Part shown: in pieces, positions 19,182 through 29,788 of the stretch
Numbering within the stretch: position 1 is the stretch's first letter
Layout of the letters: each line of letters opens with the position of its first letter
NCBI GenBank assembly: GCA_001604565.1
Contig: LVBV01000016.1
Coordinates: 62,001-126,000, forward strand
From: Puniceicoccales bacterium Verruco_01
Lineage (GTDB): Bacteria; Verrucomicrobiota; Verrucomicrobiia; Opitutales; Oceanipulchritudinaceae
Direction: 5' to 3'
DNA: 64,000 bases
Translations under genes and position numbers: made by a program
The notes under the pieces: model-generated
What the model was told of the DNA's origin: nothing
Database searches by the model: none
The model's input: the letters and a program-made list of their open reading frames with translations, nothing else

Positions 19182-19841
19182 ATGCGCGTGGTTGCCGTAA
19201 TCTTCCTTCTTTTTGCCTGCCAGAATCTTGGCGCGGCGCTCTCGTGGGAAAGGCTTGCCGTACGCATCACGGCGGCTCCCACGGATACGCAGACGGTCGT
19301 CAGCTTCCCCTTTGTGAATGACGGGAGGGAGACTGTGACGATCGACTCGGTGCAGTCTTCCTGCGGTTGTACGACCGTTGAGCTGAAACGGACGAAATAC
19401 GCGCCCGGCGAGAAGGGGGAGATCAAGACCGTCTTCACCTTCGGCGACCGCACGGGCCCCCAGCACAAGACCGTGACCGTCATCGCGAGCGAGGGGGAGA
19501 AGCCCGTCACGATCCTCTTGGAAATGTTCGTGGACATCCCGGAGTCCGTCACACTGGAGCCACGCGTGGTGACGTGGAAGAAGGACGGAGCAACCGAGGC
19601 GAAATTCCTCACGCTGCGCATCGCGAAGGACTTTCCCGGCATTCCCTACAGCGCGCAGATGTATTCGCCGCGCAGCAACTTCCGCCCCGGGACGCTGGAA
19701 AAGGTTTCCGACGGGGTGTATCGTGTGAGCCTCGTGCCGCTTTCGACCGGGGACATTCTGAACGAGGCCGGGGAAATTTTTGTCGATGTAAAAGGTTCCG
19801 ATCCGCGCAAGATCCTGTTTTACGCGAGCATCAGACCCTGA
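19182..19841 (+). CDS. DUF1573 secreted protein
   Basis: This 219-aa exported protein has a short signal peptide (VVAVIFLLFACQNLGAA). It then has the DUF1573 hallmark: a beta-sandwich strand set with VSFPFVNDGRETVTIDSVQSSCGCTTVEL, including the paired cysteines of SCGC. A second similar module follows. The family has an ASPM-SPD-2-Hydin-like fold, is common in Bacteroidota and PVC bacteria, and has no firm function. It follows the FHA gene by 51 bases and converges on the helicase gene, with only 25 bases between the stops. Confidence 0.85.
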   Translation: MRVVAVIFLLFACQNLGAALSWERLAVRITAAPTDTQTVVSFPFVNDGRETVTIDSVQSSCGCTTVELKRTKYAPGEKGEIKTVFTFGDRTGPQHKTVTVIASEGEKPVTILLEMFVDIPESVTLEPRVVTWKKDGATEAKFLTLRIAKDFPGIPYSAQMYSPRSNFRPGTLEKVSDGVYRVSLVPLSTGDILNEAGEIFVDVKGSDPRKILFYASIRP

Positions 19842-19866
19842 CGCCGGGAGGGTGTCGACGACTCCC

Positions 19867-22335
19867 TTACTCGAAGCGGATGAAGCTTTTGTGCCGGGTC
19901 TTCTGCGAGGGCGTGAGCGGCGGAAAGTCGAGACTCACCTTCGGGGGCATCGCCTCGGCGAGCTGCCCGGCGCGCTTTTTGAGGTCCAGCCAGCGGTCCC
20001 AGTCAAGTTCCGGCGCCGCCGCCGCGTGCCGCAGGAGGCTCCGCCACTCCAGGTGCGCGCGCTCCACGTCGCCGCTGGATAGATCGTCCCCCGTCACTTC
20101 CGGCAGGCGGCCCGGGCATTCCTCAAGAAGCATGAGCACTTCCGAGGCTCCCTCGCCGTAGGCGGGCGGCAGGCCCTTTTCCAGATAGCCCTCGTAGGTT
20201 GCCTCGCCATAGGCGGCTCGGCAAACGGCGGCCATGCGGTCCGACCCTTTGCCGAGCGGCGCAAAACGGTGCCCGGCGCGCAGGTTCGCAAGGTCGTACA
20301 CCAGTTCCGCAACCGGATACGCCTCATCCTCCAGCGCGGCGGCGATGGCCAGACCCTCGCCGTGGTTGAAAAAGGAAAAGAGCCTTCCCCGGCGCGTGGG
20401 CACCGCGTTTTCGTCGATCAGACCCAGCCGGTACCAGAGGACGGCGGGCGTGCCGGAGGAGGCCGCCTCCTCGCAGAGGGAGCCGAGGTCGTAAAACACA
20501 TTGCGGACGCGCTTGTTGGGAGCAAGGAGTGCCGCGCCGAGGCTGTCCACGTACGCAGGGACTTTTTCGTCCGAGAAATCGACCTTCGCGTAAAAGTTCT
20601 CCCCGCGCGAGGCAAGGCCCGCGAAGCGCCCTGTGCTGAGAAGTTCCGGTGCGGAGGCGACGAGGCGTTCCACCTCCTCGATCGTCCAGCCCCGGCGTTC
20701 CCTTACGGGCGCCTTCGCCTTGGCGTAGTCCGCCATGTTCCGCGTGAGGACAAGATCGCCTTCGCCCTTGCGGCCCAGCCGCGCCACCGGGAACTCTTTG
20801 CCGAAGAGACGGGGATTTTCCGATAGACGGCAACTGCGCCCCGGCTTTTTGCCCGAAAGAGTGGAGGCGAGCGAGAGTGCCGGGACCCAGCCGCGCGGAG
20901 TGCGCGCAAGGCAGTCGGCAAGGCGCGTCAGACGCGGCGTGCGCGCGCGTTCCCATTCCCCGGCGCTGTTTTCGATTTCTTCCAGTTCCTGAAATCCCGC
21001 TCGGGAGGGACCGCGTTTTCCCGGCGTCTTCGGCTGGCGGACAAAATCGTCGAGGCCGAGCGGGACGGAGCGCTGGCTGAACATACGGTCCGCGAGCGAC
21101 CGGGCGGCCTCGCGCGGATCGTTCCCCGCGTCCGCAGCCGCCGCCATCACGCCGAGCAGGCTCGGCCAGTCTTCCCGCCCCGTGCGGCGGATGAGGAGGG
21201 GCTTTGCCTCCGAGAGCCGGGGCTTGCCGGGCGCCACGATCACGTAGCCGCGCTTGTCCAGGCCCCGTCGGCCCGCCCGCCCCATCATCTGCAAGAGCTC
21301 GTCGGGGCGCAGCAGATGCTCCGCGGCGCCGCTCCGGTAGGAACGGTCCGTCACTAGGACGCTGCGGAGCGAAAAATTGATCCCGGCGGAAAGGCCCATC
21401 GTCGCCACCACGACGCGCAGCTGCCCCGCCTTGGCGAGAGGTTCGATGAGCCCCGCGCGCTGCCGGTAGTCGAGACCCGAGTGGTGGTACGCGATCCGTG
21501 CGCGGAGAAGCCGCGACAACTCATCGCCCGCCAGCCGCTTCTGCTCCGGGGTGAGAAGGAGCGGCTCGTCCTCCGGCAGCATTCGCGCAAGTTGCCGCGC
21601 AAGCGTTTCCGCCGCCTTGCGCCTGGGCGCGAAGGCCAGGAGCGGGGCCATTCCCTGCGCGAGGGCCCTGCCCACAAGGCGCGGCCAAGTCCCGTGGATG
21701 GAGGAGGGAATCTTGTCCGGCAAGGCCTCCGCCATGATTTCCTCAAGCGGCACGGGCCTTTCCCGGCACTGGACGAGCCTCGCGCGGCGCCCGAGGCGGG
21801 CGAGCCACTCCACGGCCTTGCCCGGGTTCCCCACGCTGCCGGAAAAAAGCAGCAGGCGCGTGTGCTCCGGGGCGGTCGCAATGGCCAGCTCGTAATTGGC
21901 CCCGCGCGTTTCGTCCGAGACCATCTGGTACTCGTCGATGACGAGCAGGTCCGGCCCCTCGCCCTTGAGGAAGCGTCCCTTGCGCGCTTCGAGGGTGGCG
22001 ACGACGACAGGGGCGCCGGTGTTCTCGGCGATGTCGCCGGTCGCGATGCCCACATTCCAGCCACGCGCGCGCCATTCCAGGAGCTTGTCGTTCGCGAGGG
22101 CCCTCGTAGGGACAGTGTAGAGCGCGTTGCCCCTCCAGCCGCCTTCGATCAGCATCTCGAAGATGAAGGTCTTGCCCGCGCCGGTGGGGGCGTCCACCAC
22201 CACGTCGGCCCCGGAGCGGATCGCGCGGATGGCCTCCCGTTGCCAGAGGTCCGGGAGCTTCAGCGTTACCTCCAGTTCATCCACGTAAAAATCCTCCGCA
22301 ATCACAATCGGGAAGAACGAAGACTCTGACAACAC
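19867..22335 (-). CDS. Ski2-like DEAD/DEAH-box helicase
   Basis: This 822-aa superfamily 2 helicase has motif I (APTGAGKT at 49-56), motif II as DEYQ (134-137), a SAT-like FSGS, and motif VI MMGRAGRRGLDKRG. The QMMGRAGRRG form is typical of the Ski2/Mtr4/Hel308 group and not of UvrB or RecQ. The C-terminal 450 residues are helical and unassigned. The start is a GTG at 22335; no good ATG lies nearby, and a GTG ten codons further in is possible. It is 44 bases downstream of clpX on the same strand and may be its last operon partner. Substrate (RNA or DNA) is not evident. Confidence 0.82.
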   Translation of the reverse strand: MLSESSFFPIVIAEDFYVDELEVTLKLPDLWQREAIRAIRSGADVVVDAPTGAGKTFIFEMLIEGGWRGNALYTVPTRALANDKLLEWRARGWNVGIATGDIAENTGAPVVVATLEARKGRFLKGEGPDLLVIDEYQMVSDETRGANYELAIATAPEHTRLLLFSGSVGNPGKAVEWLARLGRRARLVQCRERPVPLEEIMAEALPDKIPSSIHGTWPRLVGRALAQGMAPLLAFAPRRKAAETLARQLARMLPEDEPLLLTPEQKRLAGDELSRLLRARIAYHHSGLDYRQRAGLIEPLAKAGQLRVVVATMGLSAGINFSLRSVLVTDRSYRSGAAEHLLRPDELLQMMGRAGRRGLDKRGYVIVAPGKPRLSEAKPLLIRRTGREDWPSLLGVMAAAADAGNDPREAARSLADRMFSQRSVPLGLDDFVRQPKTPGKRGPSRAGFQELEEIENSAGEWERARTPRLTRLADCLARTPRGWVPALSLASTLSGKKPGRSCRLSENPRLFGKEFPVARLGRKGEGDLVLTRNMADYAKAKAPVRERRGWTIEEVERLVASAPELLSTGRFAGLASRGENFYAKVDFSDEKVPAYVDSLGAALLAPNKRVRNVFYDLGSLCEEAASSGTPAVLWYRLGLIDENAVPTRRGRLFSFFNHGEGLAIAAALEDEAYPVAELVYDLANLRAGHRFAPLGKGSDRMAAVCRAAYGEATYEGYLEKGLPPAYGEGASEVLMLLEECPGRLPEVTGDDLSSGDVERAHLEWRSLLRHAAAAPELDWDRWLDLKKRAGQLAEAMPPKVSLDFPPLTPSQKTRHKSFIRFE

Positions 22336-22379
22336 GCTTCTGCGGTGTCGTCCTCTGCGCGATCATTTTTAACAGACTC

Positions 22380-23708
22380 TTACGCGGCCTCGTTCGGCTG
22401 GGAACGGCTCTGCTGCGGCTTTTCCGGGGCGATCTCCACCGTCGGTTGCGCCGCGTGCTTGATCAGGGGCTTTGCCTTGCCGGCGACGACGTCGGCGGTG
22501 ATGGTGACCTCCTCGATGTTCGCGGTGTCCGGCAGGTCGAACATCACGTCCAGCATCAGCTTTTCCACGATGGCGCGCAGGGCCCTTGCGCCGGTCTTGA
22601 GCTCCATCGCCTTCTCCGCGATGGCCTTTGCTGCGTCCGCCGTAAAGGTCAGGCGCACGCCCTCGATCGCGAGGAGCTTGGCGAACTGCTTCAGGATCGC
22701 GTTCTTCGTGCCGGAAAGGATGTTTTCGAGGTCCGCCACCGTCAGCTCGTCGAGCACCGAGACCACCGGCAGGCGTCCGATGAACTCGGGGATCATGCCG
22801 AACTTGATGAGGTCCTCGGGCGCGATGAGCTTCATCACGTTGTCGGCGGTCATCTCGCGCACGTTCTGCGTCGTGTCCCAGCCCACCGTGTTCGCGCCGA
22901 GGCGCCTGCGGATCATGCCCTCCAGCCCGACGAACGCGCCGCCGCAGATGAAGAGGATGTTCTCGGTGTTGACCTGGATGTACTCCTGATTGGGGTGCTT
23001 GCGGCCTCCCTGAGGGGGAACGTTGCAGGTGGTGCCCTCAAGGATCTTGAGGAGGGCCTGTTGCACGCCTTCACCGGAGACGTCACGCGTGATGGAGACG
23101 TTCTCGGTCTTGCGGGCGATCTTGTCGATCTCGTCCACGTAGATGATGCCGCACTCGGCCTTCTTCACGTCGTAATTGGCCGCCTGAAGCAGGCGCAGGA
23201 CGATGTTTTCCACGTCCTCGCCCACGTAGCCCGCCTCTGTGAGGGTGGTGGCGTCCGAAATGGCGAAGGGGACCTCCAGCAGCTTGGCGAGGGTGCGGGC
23301 AAGAAGCGTCTTGCCGGAGCCGGTGGGGCCCACGAGCAGGATGTTGCTCTTCTCGATCGTCACGTCGGCAAAGTCTCTCTCGTCCAGATGGCTCGTCACG
23401 CCGCCAAACTGGGCGGAAAGGCGCTTGTAGTGGTTGTACACCGCCACGGAAAGGACCTTCTTGGCGTGGTCCTGTCCGATGATGTGCTGGTCCAGCACCG
23501 CCTTGATCTCGGCGGGACGGGCCAGATTGAAGCGGCGCTGTTCCTGCGTCTCCTCCGGGCTTTGCAGCTCGCGGTCGATGATCGTCTTGCAGACGTTCAC
23601 GCACGAGTCGCAAATGTGTACTCCCGCCGGGCCCGCAATCATCTTGCGGACCTCCGCAGCCGACTTTCCGCAGAAGGAGCAGAAAGTCATCTTTGTCGAT
23701 TTCGCCAT
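22380..23708 (-). CDS. clpX: ATP-dependent Clp protease ATP-binding subunit ClpX
   Basis: This AAA+ unfoldase (442 aa) feeds substrates, including tmRNA-tagged proteins, to ClpP. The N-terminal zinc-binding domain has C10-x2-C13 and C33-x2-C36. Walker A GPTGSGKT is at 127-134 and Walker B is [13 protein letters not shown]. Further on are the ClpX-typical [12 protein letters not shown] and the sensor 2 region [11 protein letters not shown]. The ATG lies one base after the clpP stop, so the two are co-translated. The window also carries ssrA, the source of a main ClpXP substrate class. Confidence 0.98.
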   Translation of the reverse strand: MAKSTKMTFCSFCGKSAAEVRKMIAGPAGVHICDSCVNVCKTIIDRELQSPEETQEQRRFNLARPAEIKAVLDQHIIGQDHAKKVLSVAVYNHYKRLSAQFGGVTSHLDERDFADVTIEKSNILLVGPTGSGKTLLARTLAKLLEVPFAISDATTLTEAGYVGEDVENIVLRLLQAANYDVKKAECGIIYVDEIDKIARKTENVSITRDVSGEGVQQALLKILEGTTCNVPPQGGRKHPNQEYIQVNTENILFICGGAFVGLEGMIRRRLGANTVGWDTTQNVREMTADNVMKLIAPEDLIKFGMIPEFIGRLPVVSVLDELTVADLENILSGTKNAILKQFAKLLAIEGVRLTFTADAAKAIAEKAMELKTGARALRAIVEKLMLDVMFDLPDTANIEEVTITADVVAGKAKPLIKHAAQPTVEIAPEKPQQSRSQPNEAA

Positions 23709-23709
23709 C

Positions 23710-24330
23710 TTACTTTCCTGCCGGTGCGGGCTTTTCTTCCTTCTTGAATTTCAGGACCTGGTCGATGAAGCCGTATTCGAGGGCTTCCGCCGCCGTCATA
23801 TAATAGTCGCGGTCGGAATCCTTCTCGATCTTCTCGACAGATTTGCCGGTGTGCTCGGAGAGGATCTCGTTGATCACCTTGCGCCAGCGAAGGATCTCCT
23901 TCGCGGCGATGGAAATGTCCGCCGTCTGGCCGCTCGCGCCGCCGGAAGGCTGGTGGATCATCATGCGGGAGTGGGGCAGGGCGTAGCGTTTTCCCGGCGT
24001 GCCCGCCGCGAGGAGCACCGTGGCCATGCTGGCGGCCTGCCCCATGCAGTAGGTCTTGATATCGCAGGTGAGGAAGCGCATGGTGTCGTAGATCGCCATG
24101 CCGTCCGTCACGCTGCCGCCCGGGCTGTTGATGTAGAGCTGGATGTCCTTCTTGGGGTCCTCCATCTGCAAAAGCAGCATCTGGGCGATCACGGCGTTCG
24201 CCACATAGTCGTCGATCGGCGTGCCGATGAAGATGATGCGGTCCTTGAGCAGGCGGCTGTAGATGTCCCAGTGACGCTCGGTGCGCCCGTCGTTTTCCAC
24301 GACGCTCGGAAGAGGAAGGTAGTAGCTCAT
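23710..24330 (-). CDS. clpP: ATP-dependent Clp protease proteolytic subunit ClpP
   Basis: This serine protease (206 aa) forms the tetradecameric chamber used by ClpX. The catalytic triad is S101 (MGQAASM), H126 (MMIHQP) and D175 (DRDYYM). The GG motif ([12 protein letters not shown]) that forms the substrate groove is intact. Length and start fit the family. It is followed directly by clpX and preceded by tig after 204 bases, the classic tig-clpP-clpX order. Confidence 0.98.
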   Translation of the reverse strand: MSYYLPLPSVVENDGRTERHWDIYSRLLKDRIIFIGTPIDDYVANAVIAQMLLLQMEDPKKDIQLYINSPGGSVTDGMAIYDTMRFLTCDIKTYCMGQAASMATVLLAAGTPGKRYALPHSRMMIHQPSGGASGQTADISIAAKEILRWRKVINEILSEHTGKSVEKIEKDSDRDYYMTAAEALEYGFIDQVLKFKKEEKPAPAGK

Positions 24331-24497
24331 GGTGTCCTTGAATGATTCCTTCCGCCAGTGTGACGGAAGAGGGCGGAAGTTGCCAGCCTCAAGACCGCGC
24401 CGGTAACTCCGCCTGCCCCGGCACGCTGCCCGGCGCCCGCCGACAGAATATCCTTCGGCGTTATGCGCTGCTGCTAAAGAAAAATTGACTGCACCGT

Positions 24498-24516
24498 CCG
24501 TTCCCGGGAGGAACGG
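24498..24516 (-). terminator. Hairpin between tig and clpP
   Basis: The stem CCGTTCC/GGAACGG with loop CGGGA lies about 20 bases after the tig stop on the minus strand. Five T follow about 11 bases later. It may attenuate readthrough from tig into clpP. The distance to the T run weakens the call. Confidence 0.4.
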
Positions 24517-24534
24517 GCCGCCCGCGGCGATCCG

Positions 24535-25884
24535 CTAGGCGTGGTCGTGACCTTCGTGGGACTCTTCCGCGTCGTCGCTTTCGACAACCGAGGCCTTCTC
24601 CGCGAGGAGCTCCATCGTCTTGTCGAGGACGATGTCGCGCTGCATGCGGCGGAAGTTGGACTTGTCCTTGGTGAGTTCCTTGACAAGGTCGGCGGGCTTC
24701 ACACGCATCTGCATGGCCTGCAGGGTGATGGCGCGGTTGAAGTCGTCCGGGGTGGCCTCCACCTTCTCCTTGGTGGCAATCTCCATCAGGATGAAGTTGC
24801 GGCGGACCTGGATGAGGGCGATTTCCGCCGCACTCTTGTCCAGTTCCTCCTTGTGGTTCTCGAATTCCTCCCTCGGCACGCCGCGCTGCATGTTCTCCAT
24901 CATGATGCGCTCGATCACCTCGCGCTTTTCGCCCTCGTGGGCGCTCTGCGGAACCTCGAACTGGCAGGACTCCAGAAGGAAGCGCGTGATCTGCTCGCGC
25001 TGGGACATGTGGCGGTTGTAGGAAAGGCGGTTGGTCATCTCGGTGCGGATCTTCGACTTCAGATCTTCGAGATTCTCCGCCTTCACGCTCTTGAAAAATT
25101 CGTCATTCAGCTCCGGCAGGACGCGCTCGCGCACCTCGTGCACCGTGAGGTGGTAGGTGCCCTTCTTGCCGCGCAGGGCCTCGGCCTCGTGATTTTCCTC
25201 GAAAGCCTGCTCCACGTCCTTGGAATCGCCCGCGGCCATGCCGATGACGCCCTCCACCACGGCGGGAACGCCCAAGGTGTTCGGGCCGGCCTCGCCAGCC
25301 TCCTCCCAGGTGTTCTCCTGCGTGCCCCAGATCTTCTTGTCGGTCATGCCGGCAATGTCGGCGCCGTCGATCGTGCCCTTGTAGGAAACCTTGACATAGT
25401 CGCCCGCCTTCGCAGCACGTTCCACGGGGTTGTACGACGCGCGGCTCTTGCGCAGGTTCTCCACCTCGGCATCCACCTCCTCGTCCTTGATGACGATGGG
25501 CTTCACCTTGGTTTCCACACCGAAATACGTGGGCAGCTCGATCTTCGGCATGAGGTCGAAGGTGAAGCTCTGCACCGCCTCGACGCCGGGGGTGAAGGTG
25601 GTATCGGGAGCATCCACGAGAACATACACCTTCTGCGACGGCTTGTCCTTGGCATACTCGTATGCGGCGGAGACGCAGCGGCGCGTGGTTTCCTCGGAAA
25701 TGGCCTTGGCGAAGCGGCGGCGGATCATCTCCTCCGGCGCCTTGCCGGGGCGGAAGCCCGGAACGCGGGCCTGGGCGGAAACGTCGCGAAGGGCTTCGCG
25801 TTCGTGGCCGGTGACTTCGTCGGCGGAAATGGTGACGGTCACCTTCACGCGCGTGTCGGAAAGAGTCTCGATGGTGTGGTTCAT
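24535..25884 (-). CDS. tig: Trigger factor (ribosome-bound chaperone and prolyl isomerase)
   Basis: This 449-aa chaperone binds nascent chains at the ribosome exit tunnel. The ribosome-docking signature is present as GFRPGKAPEEMIRRRF near residue 45. The FKBP-type PPIase region follows (GDYVKVSYKGTIDGADIAGM), and the long helical C-terminal chaperone arms come after it. The protein ends in an acidic/His-rich tail (SDDAEESHEGHDHA). It heads the tig-clpP-clpX group. Confidence 0.97.
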   Translation of the reverse strand: MNHTIETLSDTRVKVTVTISADEVTGHEREALRDVSAQARVPGFRPGKAPEEMIRRRFAKAISEETTRRCVSAAYEYAKDKPSQKVYVLVDAPDTTFTPGVEAVQSFTFDLMPKIELPTYFGVETKVKPIVIKDEEVDAEVENLRKSRASYNPVERAAKAGDYVKVSYKGTIDGADIAGMTDKKIWGTQENTWEEAGEAGPNTLGVPAVVEGVIGMAAGDSKDVEQAFEENHEAEALRGKKGTYHLTVHEVRERVLPELNDEFFKSVKAENLEDLKSKIRTEMTNRLSYNRHMSQREQITRFLLESCQFEVPQSAHEGEKREVIERIMMENMQRGVPREEFENHKEELDKSAAEIALIQVRRNFILMEIATKEKVEATPDDFNRAITLQAMQMRVKPADLVKELTKDKSNFRRMQRDIVLDKTMELLAEKASVVESDDAEESHEGHDHA

Positions 25885-26012
25885 TGAAAAGAGGTCAATT
25901 TAGCCTTGGAAGGGCCTTGCGGTCAACGGTTTTGTGGCAAGGCGGGCGAAACCAGTACGGTCCCTCGCCTAGAAAATACTGCGGGAAAGGCGGAAGAATG
26001 CCACGTATTCTG

Positions 26013-26549
26013 CTAGACGCGGTAGCTCGGACGGCCGTCGCCGCGACCCTTGAAGATCTCCGGCACGGAACGCTCCTCTCCGATCTTCCCCTGAAGGCGG
26101 ATGAGCGCGTCCAGAAGCGCCTCGGGCCGGGGCGGGCAGCCGCTGATGTAGAGATCGACCGGCACGATACGGTCCACGCCCTGCAACACGGAATAGGTGC
26201 GGTACATGCCGCCCGTGGAGGCGCAGGCGCCCATCGCGATCACCCACTTGGGCTCGGCCATCATGTCGTACACGCGGCGGACAACCTCCGCCATCTTGTA
26301 GGTGACAGTTCCGGCGACGATCATGCAGTCCGACTGGCGCGGGGGAAAGCGCATGACCTCCATGCCGAAGCGCGAGATGTCGAAGCGCGAGCCGCCGGCG
26401 GCCATCAGCTCGATGGCGCAGCAAGCAAGGCCCATCGGCATCGGCCAGACGGAGTTTTTGCGGATCCAGTTCACCGCGGCGTCGAGTTTCGTGACGATCA
26501 TCTCGCCGTCCGCCCTGCCGTTGTAACCGTAGCTCTGAGTCGCGTTCAT
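26013..26549 (-). CDS. nuoB: NADH-quinone oxidoreductase subunit B
   Basis: This 178-aa complex I subunit carries the N2 4Fe-4S cluster next to the quinone site. All four ligands are visible: the tandem C43-C44 (GLACCAIE), C109 (MGACAS) and C138 (SGCPPRPE). It is again isolated from other nuo genes, as nuoE is. About 230 AT-rich bases separate its start from the divergent chemoreceptor gene. Confidence 0.96.
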   Translation of the reverse strand: MNATQSYGYNGRADGEMIVTKLDAAVNWIRKNSVWPMPMGLACCAIELMAAGGSRFDISRFGMEVMRFPPRQSDCMIVAGTVTYKMAEVVRRVYDMMAEPKWVIAMGACASTGGMYRTYSVLQGVDRIVPVDLYISGCPPRPEALLDALIRLQGKIGEERSVPEIFKGRGDGRPSYRV

Positions 26550-26776
26550 CTGGGAAATTGTGGCGGCGAAAGGCCGCGGGGGGATACCTTGCCGCCTTGG
26601 GAGCGTCCGGGCAAGACGTTTCTACCTGTCACGCCCAGGGGTCGTGACGTGCCTGTGCCATGAATAATGTGTCAAAAATCATTCACCGGGGAATAAGAAA
26701 TTAAACATAAATTTAAAGTCTCAAAAATAGATGTCGATGCACAAGTCTCAAACGGAGCAAACACTCCTCACACAGA

Positions 26777-28903
26777 ATGAAGAACATGGCTCTCAAAAAG
26801 AAACTTCTCCTCCTCACGCTGCTGGCGACCACTCTCCCGCTGGCACTTCTCATCGGACTATTCACCATCGGCAGTTTGCGCATGGCGGACGATGCCGGTG
26901 CCGCCCTTGTGTCTTCGGCACAGGCGGACATGGAGCACATGGCCGTGAATCTGTATGCCGAAACACACACCGCATGGGCCCTCCTGAACGAGGATCTGAA
27001 GAAGAGCTCCGCCTATGCCGCCGACATGGCGGTGAAACTAGGAGGGATTCACGTCGACACCGCCGAAACGGCGGAATGGAACGCCGTGAGCCAGACGGGC
27101 GGGATTTCGCAAAATGTGAGCCTGCCACGCATGAAGCTGGGTGGCGAGTGGCTGGGGCAGGTGAGCGATCCCGCCACGGCGGTGCCCCTTGTGGATGAAG
27201 TGACACGCATTTCCGGTGACACGGCAACGGTTTTCCAGCGCATGAACGATTCCGGCGACATGCTCCGCGTGGCGACTTCCGTGATCGGCAAGGACGGTCG
27301 GCGCGCAGTGGGCACCTACATTCCCGCGCGGGGTCAGGACGGGTCGCAAAGCGAGGTGATTTCCACGGTTCTTTCCGGCAGAACCTATATCGGGCGCGCC
27401 TTTGTGGTGGACCGCTGGTACGAGACGGCATACTCGCCCCTCACTGGCAAGGACGGGCGGGTGATCGGCATGCTCTATGTGGGCATTCCCGAGGAGAAGG
27501 CCACTGCGCCGCTTCGTCAGAGACTCATGAACATGAAGGTCGGCAAGGACGGCTACGTTTTCATTTTCAACACTAGGGGGGCCGATAGGGGACGCTACTA
27601 CCTTTCCTCGGGCGGAAAACGCGACGGCGAGATGGTGATCGACCTCAAAGACAGTTCCGGTCGCGCGATGGTGCGCGAGATGGTGGACCTGGCATCCTCT
27701 TCCACGCAGGGGAAGGTTCAGAGCTACAAGTATTCATGGAAGAACGAGGGCGATGCGGATGCACGCGTGAAACTGGCACAGCTAATTTACTTCGAGCCCT
27801 GGGACTGGCAGATCGGCGTCAGCTCCTACGAGGACGATTACACCGGTCCGGCAAAGGCCATGCACGCCGAGGCGGTGCGGAACCTCTGGATCGGCATGGG
27901 TCTTGCCGGTGGCTTCGCGTTGATTGCCTGCCTCATCGTGGGGATCATCGTGACCCGCGTGGTGAAGCGCGTGGAGGTCATTTCCACGATGCTGCGCTCC
28001 GGCGCGGACGAGACGGGCAGTGCCGCCCGCAATGTTTCCACCGCCAGCGAGGAACTGGCTGCGGGGGCCAGCGAGCAGGCCTCCGGCATCGAGGAGACCG
28101 GCTCCACCATCACCGAACTCACGGCACAGACCAAGGTGAACGCCGAAAGCGCCGCGCGTGCCAGCACCCTCATGAGGGAGACCGGCGCCCTCGTCGATGA
28201 TGCCGATTCCCGCATGAACACCCTCACCGGCTCCATGAAGGAATTGGTGGAGGTCAGCGCAGAGACGCAGAAGATCGTCAAGACGATCGACGAAATCGCC
28301 TTCCAGACGAACATTCTCGCCCTGAACGCCGCCGTCGAGGCCGCTCGGGCGGGGGAGAGCGGCGCCGGGTTCGCCGTGGTGGCGAACGAGGTGCGCAGCC
28401 TCGCCCAGCGCGCCGCCGAGGCTGCGCGCACCACCGACGAACTGATCCAGAATTCCGCCACACGCATCTCCGCCGGACGCGAGACCGCCGAATCCGCCGC
28501 CGAGGCCTTCACCCGCGTGAAGGAGAAGGCCACCGAGGCCGGGCGTCTCGTGGACGGCATCGCCCGGGCCAGCGCCGACCAGCAGACCGGTCACGAGCAG
28601 ATCGACAAGGCTGTGAGCCAGATGAACACCATCGTGCAGCGCAACGCCGCCAGCGCTGAGGAATCCGCCGCAGCCGCCGAGGAACTGTTCTCGCAGTCCG
28701 AAATGCTGCTCGGCAGCGTTCGCGACCTAGACTTCATCATCAACGGGACGCAGGACGGGGAGGATTCCGTCACAAAGGTTGCTGCCCCGGAGGCAAGACG
28801 CAGCGCCGGCACCTTCCGCCCGGCTCAGCGTTCTGGCGCGCTTCTGGCAAAGAAGCCCGTTCCCGCCAGAAACTCCTTCCAGAGCCTGCCGCAGCGGGTG
28901 TAG
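26777..28903 (+). CDS. Methyl-accepting chemotaxis protein with periplasmic Cache domain
   Basis: This 708-aa chemoreceptor has TM1 at about 8-30 and a large periplasmic Cache_3-Cache_2-type sensor, with [20 protein letters not shown] and [14 protein letters not shown]2 lies at about 372-395. The cytoplasmic signalling domain has the conserved hairpin tip [20 protein letters not shown] near 505, which contacts CheA and CheW. No clear HAMP domain follows TM2. The tail ends in a basic linker without the NWETF-type CheR-docking pentapeptide. An ATG three codons in (26786) is an alternative start. No other chemotaxis genes are in the window, so it works with a remote array. Confidence 0.93.
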   Translation: MKNMALKKKLLLLTLLATTLPLALLIGLFTIGSLRMADDAGAALVSSAQADMEHMAVNLYAETHTAWALLNEDLKKSSAYAADMAVKLGGIHVDTAETAEWNAVSQTGGISQNVSLPRMKLGGEWLGQVSDPATAVPLVDEVTRISGDTATVFQRMNDSGDMLRVATSVIGKDGRRAVGTYIPARGQDGSQSEVISTVLSGRTYIGRAFVVDRWYETAYSPLTGKDGRVIGMLYVGIPEEKATAPLRQRLMNMKVGKDGYVFIFNTRGADRGRYYLSSGGKRDGEMVIDLKDSSGRAMVREMVDLASSSTQGKVQSYKYSWKNEGDADARVKLAQLIYFEPWDWQIGVSSYEDDYTGPAKAMHAEAVRNLWIGMGLAGGFALIACLIVGIIVTRVVKRVEVISTMLRSGADETGSAARNVSTASEELAAGASEQASGIEETGSTITELTAQTKVNAESAARASTLMRETGALVDDADSRMNTLTGSMKELVEVSAETQKIVKTIDEIAFQTNILALNAAVEAARAGESGAGFAVVANEVRSLAQRAAEAARTTDELIQNSATRISAGRETAESAAEAFTRVKEKATEAGRLVDGIARASADQQTGHEQIDKAVSQMNTIVQRNAASAEESAAAAEELFSQSEMLLGSVRDLDFIINGTQDGEDSVTKVAAPEARRSAGTFRPAQRSGALLAKKPVPARNSFQSLPQRV

Positions 28904-28909
28904 CTGCCA

Positions 28910-29788
28910 TCAACAGGTGCGCGAGGCCATGCTGCGCGTGAGCGCCGCGAGGAACCAGGCCCTTTCCCCCCAGCGGGAGAGGGCCTCTTCGCATTCGTCC
29001 GAGAGCTCCTTCACGCGGAGGACGGAGGCCTCGATGCCGTAGAATTTTACGTACGTGTTCTTGCCGAGGGAGGCGTCGCGCCCGGCGCTCTTGCCGAGGG
29101 CCTCCGCGTTGGAGGTGGCGTCCAACACGTCGTCGGCGATCTGGAAGGCAAGGCCCATCGCCCTCCCTGCGCGGCGGATGGCGGTCACGTCCTCCGGGCA
29201 GGGCGCGGCATGGGTGAGTCCCATTTCAAGAGAGGCGGTGATGAGCGCCGCCGTCTTGTTCAAATGGATGAAGTCGAGGTCCTCTGGGGAGATTTCGGAG
29301 CCTTCACCGAGGACATCCTCCACCTGTCCGCCGATGAGTTCCCGGCTGGAGGCCGCCTTCGAGAGCAGGTGCAGCAGCTTCTGCCCCACGGAGGGTTGAT
29401 AAAGATAGCCTTCGCCGAGGATGCGGAAGGCCTCCGTCAGCAGGGCGTCGCCCGCCAGTAGCGCCATCGCCTCGCCATACACCTTGTGATTGGTCGGCAA
29501 GCCCCGGCGCAGGTCGCTGTCGTCCACGCAGGGCATGTCGTCGTGAATCAGACTGTAGGTGTGCAGGCATTCCACCGCCACCGCCGCGGGCAGGGGGTCG
29601 AGCGAGGCTCCCGCCATCTCCGCCGCCGCGAGGGTCAGAATGGGGCGCAGGCGCTTGCCCCCGGCCTTCAGGCTGTAGCGCATCGCCTCGTGGAGGATCG
29701 CGGGTCTTGTCGTGACGGGAGTTGTCAGCCGCTCGATGCCCTCTTCGATGCGACTCAGGTAAATGCCGGACTGTGCTTTGAAGTCCAT
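28910..29788 (-). CDS. Short-chain polyprenyl diphosphate synthase (farnesyl/geranylgeranyl type)
   Basis: This 292-aa prenyltransferase condenses isopentenyl diphosphate with allylic diphosphates. The first Asp-rich motif is DDMPCVD at 83-89, preceded by the AxxxHTYSLIH run typical of IspA-like farnesyl synthases. The second is DDVLD at 219-223. GGKRLRP near 43 and GKNTYVKFYG near 250 complete the signature. The tyrosine a few residues before the first motif suggests a short C15-C20 product, but chain length cannot be settled by eye. It converges on the chemoreceptor gene with six bases between the stops. Confidence 0.92.
   Translation of the reverse strand: MDFKAQSGIYLSRIEEGIERLTTPVTTRPAILHEAMRYSLKAGGKRLRPILTLAAAEMAGASLDPLPAAVAVECLHTYSLIHDDMPCVDDSDLRRGLPTNHKVYGEAMALLAGDALLTEAFRILGEGYLYQPSVGQKLLHLLSKAASSRELIGGQVEDVLGEGSEISPEDLDFIHLNKTAALITASLEMGLTHAAPCPEDVTAIRRAGRAMGLAFQIADDVLDATSNAEALGKSAGRDASLGKNTYVKFYGIEASVLRVKELSDECEEALSRWGERAWFLAALTRSMASRTC

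Noticed and set aside
26777-28903. Canonical HAMP domain in the chemoreceptor
   Set aside because: The segment after TM2 lacks the proline and the two-helix pattern of HAMP, so I did not annotate one.
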